NCBI GenBank assembly: GCA_017936245.1
Contig: JAGBFY010000362.1
Location: 1-5,447 of the forward strand
Direction: 5' to 3'
DNA length: 5,447 nt
DNA from: Kiritimatiellia bacterium
GTDB taxonomy: Bacteria; Verrucomicrobiota; Kiritimatiellia; RFP12; UBA1067
The position numbers were made by a program, and so were the translations under genes. A model generated the notes under the pieces. The model worked only from the letters and a program-made list of their open reading frames with translations. It searched no databases and was not told the origin of the DNA. Below, in pieces: positions 1 to 5,447 of the stretch (position 1 is the stretch's first letter; every line of letters begins with the position of its first letter).

Positions 1-3000
1 ATCTGGGTCACCAACGATGTTGAATATGTAGCCGGTGAAGAGGGGATTACGGTGTATGTCGCGAATGGCGGCAGCGGCGGTACCGCCCGCTACAGCAATA
101 ACGCGATAACGCCAAGCGGCGGCGGAAACGGCGGCACTTCGTATGTGAAGCTCAAGAATCCGCTCAAGCCTTCCGAAACACAGCAGTATCAGGGTTACGG
201 CGGCTACCGCGGTGGCTGGTTCCGTAACAGCTATGATCAGGGCAATGGCTCCACATCCGGCGGCGGCGCTGGTGGCGGTTCCGCACGCAAGAATGCAACG
301 CGTGCGGCTGGTCGCGAAATATATGCGGCTGGTTTTGGTGGCGCGGCAATGGATGGCGCTCCCGGCGGTGGTGGCGGCGGCGGTTTGCGCGGTATTGCCC
401 CTGGCACAGGCAGCAGTTATGGCGCAGGTACTGCGGCAAAGCCTACCTCTGTGATTTACCCGGGTTCCAACGGTGCGGACGGCATTGGCGATGGCTACGG
501 CGGCAAGGGCGGTGACGGCTTCCCGCTTTCTGCTCTTGGAGAAAGCGATGTGCGTTATGCTATCGGTGAACTGCTCGGCGACAACGATGCATGGCTCGGC
601 GGTGGTGGTGGCGGCGGTTCCGGACGCAACACTGATGCCAATGCCGCGACATGGGGTAAGGGCGCGTACACTCCCGGACCCGGCGGAAACTGGTCCGGCG
701 GACAGGGCGGTCTCTACACTGCAGGCAGCTACAACTCGAACCACACTCTTGCAATGGGTGCCAATGGTAAGCCATTCACCGGCGGTGGTGGCGGCGGCGG
801 TACGTTCTTCAATCCCGTGACAAGCGGAAGCGCTGCCGCAAACAACTACATCATCGGCGGCGGAAAGGGCGGCGGCGGTCTTGTCGTTATGCACGTTAAG
901 ATCAAGGATCGCTTTGTGATGCTCCAGCCGATGCGCGGATCTGAGAACGATCCGATGTCGATCCGTACGCTCTTCCTGAACGGCATATCGCTTCTCTCCT
1001 TCTCGTGGAAGGATGCGCACTCCAATGCCGTTTTGAAGGTGCAGGTTGCAACGAACGGCGTTGATGCATCCAATATCAGAAGCATTTCCGAAAGCCTTGA
1101 CAACGGATGGTCGGATTACGATAAGATCGAGTTCTCAAAGGTGGAGGATGCCCGCAGGGTGCAGGGTTCGACGAACATCCTGATCGGCCTTCGCGCTCCG
1201 ATAAGCGGCATTGTGCGACTGCTTGTTGATCCTTCGGTTGTCGCCGCCGCTCGCAAGGGCGCCACGAACGAGCTCGATTCCATGTACGGTACGGTCATCG
1301 TCACCGGCATGAAGGTGTTCGACGAGCCGGCTCTTGACGACCGCAGCTGGTGGGGATGGAACATCATGCCCACGTACAAGCTGGAATGGAGTTCGCTCTA
1401 TGATCCTGTTACGCTCGGTCCCGGACGAAGCCTCGGTCTCAACTTCTCGGGTACGAAGCGTCCTTCCGATCCGCCAGAGGATGATCCGCTCTTTGCGGAT
1501 GACCCGGAAACGGCAGATTACGACAAGCACGACCCGTTCGTGCAGACGCCCCGCTTCACGAACCGCATCGGCGCCGTGATGTTCAAGGCGCGCGTTACAG
1601 AGACGAATCTCACCTCGAGCGGCTGGGTGACGATTGCGGCCTGCGCCGATCCGGGAGAGGAGGACGACGCAAGGTGGACAGTTCTCACAAACATCGAGGT
1701 GACCGCCAGCACTACGGTGTTCGAGCCGTTCCTGTGGCGCATACCGACCTCGCAGTCCGACTATCAGGCGTTGCGCCTTACGACATGGGGCGCTGCGGAG
1801 GGCCGTCAGAACCAGGAGGACTCCGGCCAGCCGTTCGGTGCGAACGGTACGAAGAACCCTGCTCCGATCCAGCGTGTTCTCATTGATGAGGTCGTGGTAA
1901 CCCAGCCGATGGCTCCGAAGGTTGCGCTCAAGAATGCGTATGCGTTCCGTAAGGGCACCAGAGACAACAAGCAGGTCCTGAACATCGATAGCCCCGATCA
2001 GCAGCCAATTCTCAACGAAACCTTCGGTATGCAGGTGCAGGTTGTTCCGGCCGGCATGGAGGATGAGCTTGATGTGGATTCCATCAAGGTCTATATGGCA
2101 TGGTATTCCGGTGAAAAGCCGTGGGGATACAGGAACTGGAAGGAAGAGAAGTACGCCACGAAGAAGGTGGAGCTCAAACGCGCCGATGAGTGGTCGGTGA
2201 ACAACCTCGTTTACCGTAGCCATCCCGACGATGCAGGGGCGTTCGTACCTCCGCAGCAGGCGGGCGAGTACGGCTACCAGATCGTCCAGTACCATATCTG
2301 GGCAGAATACAAGAACAAGAACGGAATCGAGCAGGATCCGCATGAGCTTTCCAGAACCGACTGGGCAATGCCGACTTGGTATTTCGGACTCACCGATTAC
2401 AACAAGGTGAACACCGACTTCAGCGCATACACGGTGCTTGACACGATCTCCCCGAAGCGCGCATGGATCAACGAGATAAACATGTTTGACGGCGATACGC
2501 TCGATGACAAGTGCCAGTTTGTGGAATTTGCGGTTCCTCAGGGATTCGACATGACGGGTTGGTCTGTGCAGTGCATCAAGAACGACGACAAGTACGACGC
2601 CAAGAGCGTCGCGAGGTTTGGCGTAGGCGGAGTGGTTGGGCACAAGAGCGCCAATGCCACAAACTCCTACGCGTTCATCGCGCTTCAGTCCCCGAACACA
2701 AAGGCGGCGAACAAGTATTCCGATGTGAATGACGGCACTTGGAGCTCTACTGCGTTCGAGAATGGTATTGTGGATGTGTCCAACCCATATGCTCTGCGCC
2801 TTATGCGTCCAACCGGCATCATCGAGCATGAGGTTGTGTTCATGAGCACGAACACATTACCGTCTACAAGCCGTGTGCGCTACCTCTACGAAGGCACAAA
2901 CCTCCTGAAGAATCTCAAAGCGAAACTGCCTGACCATGACTGGATATATGCCGGCGCCGACGCGTACGGTGAGCGGGCCAACAGCAAGGGGCAGAAGAAG

Positions 3001-4242
3001 GCCATGTCGCTCGGTGTGTACACGAGCCATGGCGAGAGCGAATCCTGCTGGACCAACATGATGCAGCAGACACCGGGCAAGGTGAATGTAACGGCTGATG
3101 GCGAGTTGCAGCTCATTGATCCGAACTATTTCGAGCCTCCATCCGGCACGAACCTTTGGATCTATGCCGATATCGATCCGGGCAGCGTCAATTCGCTCTC
3201 GATGGTGATCGGTGATGTCACGAACACCTCGGCGGTGATCATTGTTCCGCAGAGTGCGGACGGCTCGTTCTCCACGAGCATCGTGTATGTGGTGAAGAAG
3301 TGGTTCGAAATGGATAGGGTCGTCACCAACGAATACGGAAAGGCCGGCGGCGAAGTGCCTGGCGTATCTGGCAGAAATGGCGTGTGGACGCTCGATCTGA
3401 GCGGACTTAGGATATCCGATCCTGAGAACCGCAAGTTCGAGGTGATGGCATCCGTAAAGGACTCCTCCAAGATCGCGGATCTTGGCGACAATGGCATCGC
3501 CAAGGATGACCCGTACTACCCGGCCGTCGTTGATTGGCTGCAGAACTACGAGGAAGGCGACATCAGGCTTGCGGAGTTCTGGCTTCTCGACAACACGCCG
3601 TACAAGCCGGACGGTGTCAACAAATACCTGCTTAACCTCAAGCAGATGTACTGGCTCAACATCGATCCCGTTGGCCGTGACAACGGAAGCGGCAATTCCG
3701 AATGGGCGCTGAAGGGCGGCATGAGTTCCGGTGCGTATCCGGTTCTGGCTGTCACCAATTCCCTTACCGGAAGTTGTGCAACCAATATCAGGTGCGCGGT
3801 GACATTGATGATCACCAACCTTCTTGACGCCACACTGACTCGCTCCCCCGACATGCTTCGCGGTCTTGAGCCGGGTTCGACAAGCTCCAATTACAACGAG
3901 AAGGTTTCCGGCGACTGGAATTCCGTCACATTCAAGATTACCGGCGCATTGCAGAACGGCAAGGTCAACAACATCTACCGTCCGCTCCGTTGGTTCACCT
4001 TCGGTCCAGACAGCTTCAGGCCTGAATCCGGCTACACCCGCATAGTGGATATCATGGATCCGTTCAGCAAGGGGTCGCCAGGCTATTCGTATGAGTGGTA
4101 TAAACATCCGGGAAGCCAAATCTTCTACAGATGGGCGATAAACCACGATACGAACCGTCCCCCGATTACGGTGTATCAGCTCAACGACGATAACGCCCTT
4201 CTTGAACCTCGTGCGAATTCCGGCACGGGCAATGGAAACTGA
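1..4242 (+). CDS. Giant multidomain secreted or surface protein, 5'-truncated (glycine-rich, jelly-roll-like, Ig-like and lamin-tail-like modules)
   Basis: The frame is open from base 1 to the TGA at 4240-4242, giving 1413 residues of a longer protein. The GTG at 52 is an internal valine, not a credible start. Counting residues from base 1: 23-293 are about one third glycine; about 303-640 look like two beta-sandwich units, with similar closing strands at 432-443 and 626-636 and a WWGWN motif at 450-454; about 664-815 are Ig/Fn3-like; 821-1030 resemble a lamin-tail domain (INEI at 823-826, GW at 853-854, TPGKVN at 1024-1029); 1031-1413 are beta-rich and unassigned. Only about six cysteines are present and there is no transmembrane helix. 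The C-terminus lacks a PEP-CTERM, LPXTG or beta-barrel signature. Export and a role in adhesion or surface structure are inferred; no enzyme motif was seen. The reading frame is certain, while the domain names rest on pattern recognition only. Confidence 0.93.
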   Translation: MWVTNDVEYVAGEEGITVYVANGGSGGTARYSNNAITPSGGGNGGTSYVKLKNPLKPSETQQYQGYGGYRGGWFRNSYDQGNGSTSGGGAGGGSARKNATRAAGREIYAAGFGGAAMDGAPGGGGGGGLRGIAPGTGSSYGAGTAAKPTSVIYPGSNGADGIGDGYGGKGGDGFPLSALGESDVRYAIGELLGDNDAWLGGGGGGGSGRNTDANAATWGKGAYTPGPGGNWSGGQGGLYTAGSYNSNHTLAMGANGKPFTGGGGGGGTFFNPVTSGSAAANNYIIGGGKGGGGLVVMHVKIKDRFVMLQPMRGSENDPMSIRTLFLNGISLLSFSWKDAHSNAVLKVQVATNGVDASNIRSISESLDNGWSDYDKIEFSKVEDARRVQGSTNILIGLRAPISGIVRLLVDPSVVAAARKGATNELDSMYGTVIVTGMKVFDEPALDDRSWWGWNIMPTYKLEWSSLYDPVTLGPGRSLGLNFSGTKRPSDPPEDDPLFADDPETADYDKHDPFVQTPRFTNRIGAVMFKARVTETNLTSSGWVTIAACADPGEEDDARWTVLTNIEVTASTTVFEPFLWRIPTSQSDYQALRLTTWGAAEGRQNQEDSGQPFGANGTKNPAPIQRVLIDEVVVTQPMAPKVALKNAYAFRKGTRDNKQVLNIDSPDQQPILNETFGMQVQVVPAGMEDELDVDSIKVYMAWYSGEKPWGYRNWKEEKYATKKVELKRADEWSVNNLVYRSHPDDAGAFVPPQQAGEYGYQIVQYHIWAEYKNKNGIEQDPHELSRTDWAMPTWYFGLTDYNKVNTDFSAYTVLDTISPKRAWINEINMFDGDTLDDKCQFVEFAVPQGFDMTGWSVQCIKNDDKYDAKSVARFGVGGVVGHKSANATNSYAFIALQSPNTKAANKYSDVNDGTWSSTAFENGIVDVSNPYALRLMRPTGIIEHEVVFMSTNTLPSTSRVRYLYEGTNLLKNLKAKLPDHDWIYAGADAYGERANSKGQKKAMSLGVYTSHGESESCWTNMMQQTPGKVNVTADGELQLIDPNYFEPPSGTNLWIYADIDPGSVNSLSMVIGDVTNTSAVIIVPQSADGSFSTSIVYVVKKWFEMDRVVTNEYGKAGGEVPGVSGRNGVWTLDLSGLRISDPENRKFEVMASVKDSSKIADLGDNGIAKDDPYYPAVVDWLQNYEEGDIRLAEFWLLDNTPYKPDGVNKYLLNLKQMYWLNIDPVGRDNGSGNSEWALKGGMSSGAYPVLAVTNSLTGSCATNIRCAVTLMITNLLDATLTRSPDMLRGLEPGSTSSNYNEKVSGDWNSVTFKITGALQNGKVNNIYRPLRWFTFGPDSFRPESGYTRIVDIMDPFSKGSPGYSYEWYKHPGSQIFYRWAINHDTNRPPITVYQLNDDNALLEPRANSGTGNGN
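364..384 (+). repeat. 21-base heptaglycine repeat, copy 1
   Basis: Seven glycine codons ending in C,T,T,C,C,C,T in order. The block is identical at DNA level to the copy at 781-801. It is preceded by Ala-Pro and followed by Leu-Arg-Gly. Confidence 0.9.
598..618 (+). repeat. 21-base heptaglycine repeat, copy 2
   Basis: Seven glycine codons ending in C,T,T,T,C,C,T in order. It differs from the other two copies by a single third-position base, in the fourth codon. It is preceded by Trp-Leu and followed by Ser-Gly-Arg. Confidence 0.9.
781..801 (+). repeat. 21-base heptaglycine repeat, copy 3
   Basis: Seven glycine codons with the same order of third bases as copy 1, so the two blocks match over all 21 bases. 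It is preceded by Phe-Thr and followed by Thr-Phe-Phe. Confidence 0.9.
907..1920 (+). other. Two probable jelly-roll-like beta-sandwich units within the giant protein
   Basis: Residues about 303-458 and 459-640 each alternate hydrophobic strands with polar turns and end in a similar strand: VIVTGMKVFDEP (1294-1329) and VLIDEVVVTQP (1876-1908). The first closing strand is followed by the aromatic motif WWGWN at 1348-1362. Strands of the type 'R-V-hydrophobic-D-E/N-hydrophobic-V-V' commonly end carbohydrate-binding or LamG-like sandwich domains in secreted proteins of this kind. Assignment to a named family is inference. The second unit carries an acidic insert, with ten Asp/Glu in 22 codons at 1468-1533. 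Confidence 0.45.
1990..2445 (+). other. Ig/Fn3-like beta domain preceding the lamin-tail-like module
   Basis: Residues about 664-815 include a start typical of such domains (NETFGMQVQVVP), a central strand SIKVYMAWYSG, and a strand IVQYHIWAEYKN at 2281-2316. The last matches the 'VQYYIEA-D--G' strand often found directly before lamin-tail domains in secreted bacterial proteins. It probably acts as a spacer or binding module; no ligand can be predicted. Confidence 0.45.
2461..3090 (+). other. Divergent lamin-tail-like domain (LTD-like)
   Basis: Residues 821-1030 show the landmarks of a bacterial lamin-tail domain in order. First comes an opening AWINEIN strand (2461-2481). Next is FVEFAVP (2518-2538), where the family usually has 'WIEL-N'. 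Then DMTGWSVQ (2548-2571) corresponds to 'dLSGWkL'. The domain closes with the TPGKVN motif (3070-3087). At about 210 residues it is longer than the common form of about 110-130, with insertions between the GW strand and the closing motif. Such domains are known in extracellular bacterial proteins and are thought to bind or position partners. The family call is from motifs only. Confidence 0.5.
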
Positions 4243-4243
4243 T

Positions 4244-4278
4244 TAAACCCTTTACTCTTTACTCTAAACCCTAAAAAG
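4244..4278 (+). repeat. Five-unit heptanucleotide array filling the gap before leuS
   Basis: The 38-base gap (4243-4280) divides exactly into consecutive 7-base units: TAAACCC, TTTACTC, TTTACTC, TAAACCC and TAAAAAG, followed by AC and the leuS ATG. The order is A-B-B-A with a degenerate A'. The first four units fit TWWACYC. TAAA and TTTA are complementary, so two weak 4-bp stems with 3-base loops are possible (4244-4254 and 4258-4268). No GC-rich terminator hairpin and no clear Shine-Dalgarno sequence are present. The repeat structure is plain in the sequence, but its function is unknown. Confidence 0.85.
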
Positions 4279-4280
4279 AC

Positions 4281-5447
4281 ATGGACTACAATTTTTCAGC
4301 AATCGAAAAGAAATGGCAGGCCTACTGGCTCAACAACAAGACGTTCAAGTGCGACGGCTACGACAACACCAAGGAGAAGTTCTACTGCCTTGACATGTTT
4401 CCGTATCCTTCGGGCGCGGGTCTGCACGTAGGCCACCCGGAAGGCTACACCGCCACCGACATCCTCTGCCGCTACAAGCGCATGAAGGGTTTTAACGTTC
4501 TCCATCCGATGGGCTGGGACGCATTCGGCCTTCCGGCTGAGCAGTACGCCGTTGAGACCGGCACCCACCCGGAAGTTACCACGAAGAAGAATGTCGATCG
4601 CTTCCGCGAGCAGATCCGCATGCTTGGTTTCTCGTATGATTGGGACCGCGAGGTCAATACGACGGATCCGAAGTACTACAAGTGGACGCAGTGGATTTTC
4701 GAGCAGCTCTACAAGAAGGGACTCGCCTACGTCGCAGAGGTTCCGGTGAACTGGTGTCCTGCACTTGGCACGGTGCTTGCAAACGAAGAGGTCATCGATG
4801 GACGTTCCGAGCGCGGCAACCATCCTGTCGAGCGCCGTCCGATGCGCCAGTGGATGCTCAAGATCACGGAGTACGCCGAGCGTCTGCTGAATGACCTCGA
4901 TGATCTCGACTGGCCCGAGAGCATCAAGGAGATGCAGCGCAACTGGATCGGAAAGTCCACGGGCGCGCTCGTCGATTTCGGGGTACAGGGCGATGATGCG
5001 AAGATTACGGTATTTACCACGCGCTGCGATACGCTTTTCGGCGCGACGTACATGGTGCTCTCCCCTGAGCACACGCTTGTGGCCAAGTGGCTTGAATCCG
5101 GCAAACTCGCCAACGCCGACGAGGTGAAAGCCTATCAGAAGAAGGCGGCAGGGAAGAGCGACCTTGAGCGCACGGACCTCAACAAGGAAAAGACGGGCGT
5201 CAGGCTCGACGGCGTGATGGGCGTCAATCCCGTCAATGGCGAGGCGATTCCGATCTTCATTTCCGACTATGTTCTCGCCTCCTACGGAACCGGAGCAATC
5301 ATGGCAGTTCCGGCTCATGACGAGCGCGACTTCGATTTCGCCAAGGTGTTCAACCTCCCAATCTATCAGGTTGTTGCAAAGAAGGGCAACGAGGACGTTG
5401 CCCCTCCCTCGGATTCGGAACAGCGTCAGCTGTACACGGCCGATGTC
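4281..5447 (+). CDS. leuS: Leucyl-tRNA synthetase, 3'-truncated by the window
   Basis: This class Ia aminoacyl-tRNA synthetase charges tRNA-Leu with leucine in the cytoplasm and edits mischarged tRNA. The 389 visible codons are a bit under half of a usual bacterial enzyme (about 800-880 residues). The ATG at 4281 gives the family's typical N-terminus (FSAIEKKWQAYW). Visible landmarks are PYPSG (41-45), the HIGH-motif variant HVGH (49-52), GWDAFGLPAEQYA (78-90), VNWCP (156-160), and the CP1 editing domain with the Thr-rich TTRCDT (246-251) and AHDERD (345-350), whose Asp347 matches the editing aspartate of E. coli LeuRS (Asp345). The ZN-1 region (about 159-186) keeps only Cys159 and lacks the zinc-binding CxxC pair. 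The KMSKS loop and anticodon-binding domain lie beyond the window. No clear Shine-Dalgarno sequence precedes the start. Identity is effectively certain. Confidence 0.99.
   Translation, partial: MDYNFSAIEKKWQAYWLNNKTFKCDGYDNTKEKFYCLDMFPYPSGAGLHVGHPEGYTATDILCRYKRMKGFNVLHPMGWDAFGLPAEQYAVETGTHPEVTTKKNVDRFREQIRMLGFSYDWDREVNTTDPKYYKWTQWIFEQLYKKGLAYVAEVPVNWCPALGTVLANEEVIDGRSERGNHPVERRPMRQWMLKITEYAERLLNDLDDLDWPESIKEMQRNWIGKSTGALVDFGVQGDDAKITVFTTRCDTLFGATYMVLSPEHTLVAKWLESGKLANADEVKAYQKKAAGKSDLERTDLNKEKTGVRLDGVMGVNPVNGEAIPIFISDYVLASYGTGAIMAVPAHDERDFDFAKVFNLPIYQVVAKKGNEDVAPPSDSEQRQLYTADV

Larger units (their letters stand above)
67..900 (+). repeat. Glycine-rich segment with recurring GGGxGGG-type blocks
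   Basis: About 87 of roughly 270 residues are glycine. Six blocks of six to eight residues recur: GGGNGG (118-135), GGGAGGG (259-279), heptaglycine (364-384, 598-618, 781-801) and GGGKGGGG (856-879). They are separated by 40-80 residues rich in Gly, Ala, Ser, Asn and Tyr. The segment closes with a hydrophobic strand, LVVMHVK, starting at 880. This layout resembles glycine-rich domains whose chains pack as polyglycine-II helices, known from the ALK/LTK receptors and from the phage S16 adhesin gp38. The resemblance is in composition and layout, and the fold itself is inferred. Confidence 0.8.

Noticed and set aside
52..54. GTG as a start codon for the large gene
   Set aside because: The frame is open back to base 1 with matching beta-strand sequence (EYVAGEEGITVYVANGG), so the gene continues upstream and GTG encodes an internal valine.
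364..801. Collagen-like repeat
   Set aside because: The glycine blocks are solid or GGGxGGG-type runs, without sustained Gly-X-Y triplets.
1135..2829. 564-codon open frame on the minus strand inside the giant gene
   Set aside because: It lies codon-on-codon with the sense frame, so its stops would be sense TTA, CTA or TCA codons, which this genome rarely uses. Its bound at 1135 is simply one sense TCA serine codon. The protein is rich in Arg, His, Leu and Val with no recognisable domain.
2857..4146. 429-codon open frame on the minus strand
   Set aside because: Same codon register as the sense gene and the same explanation. The sense frame has coherent beta-domain sequence and this one has none.
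4251..4277. Sigma70 promoter for leuS (TTTACT as -35, TAAAAA as -10)
   Set aside because: Both boxes are weak, the 15-base spacing is short, and the bases belong to the heptad array, which explains the similarity better.
4244..4278. CRISPR array or telomere sequence
   Set aside because: The units are only 7 bases with no spacers, so this is not CRISPR. Two separated TAAACCC units between two bacterial genes do not make a telomere.
4296..5318. 340-codon open frame on the minus strand opposite leuS
   Set aside because: It shadows the unmistakable leuS reading frame in the same register; rare TTA, CTA and TCA codons account for its length.

Overview
The window reads as chromosomal DNA from a bacterium of the PVC group, with gut or rumen relatives of Kiritimatiellae, Verrucomicrobia or Lentisphaerae as the best guess. 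That rests on three things: a very large multidomain secreted-type protein with a glycine-rich section and a lamin-tail-like module, a leucyl-tRNA synthetase whose sequence style fits that group, and GC-leaning codon use (AAG, GAC and GGC preferred). It is an inference, not a proven assignment. Both genes share this codon style, so nothing suggests that either was recently acquired.

Layout: positions 1-4242 hold the 3' part of one giant + strand gene that is already open at base 1, so its start and any signal peptide lie outside the window. The visible 1413 residues run in this order: a glycine-rich segment with three runs of exactly seven glycines (about 67-900), two probable beta-sandwich (jelly-roll-like) units (about 907-1920), an Ig/Fn3-like beta domain (about 1990-2445), a divergent lamin-tail-like domain (about 2461-3090), and an unassigned beta-rich C-terminal region (3091-4239). 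I see no membrane anchor, sorting signal or outer-membrane barrel at its C-terminus. The protein is probably exported and may act in adhesion or as a surface structure.

A 38-base gap follows. Nearly all of it is built of five consecutive 7-base units in an A-B-B-A-A' order. leuS then starts at 4281 on the same strand and runs off the window's end after 389 codons, covering the HIGH-motif part of the catalytic domain, a cysteine-poor ZN-1 region and most of the CP1 editing domain.

The two genes have no evident functional link. They are in the same direction with no visible terminator between them, so read-through into leuS is possible. I do not see a clear new defence, mobile or RNA-based system. 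The most notable items are the polyglycine domain, its near-identical 21-base repeats, and the heptad-built spacer before leuS.
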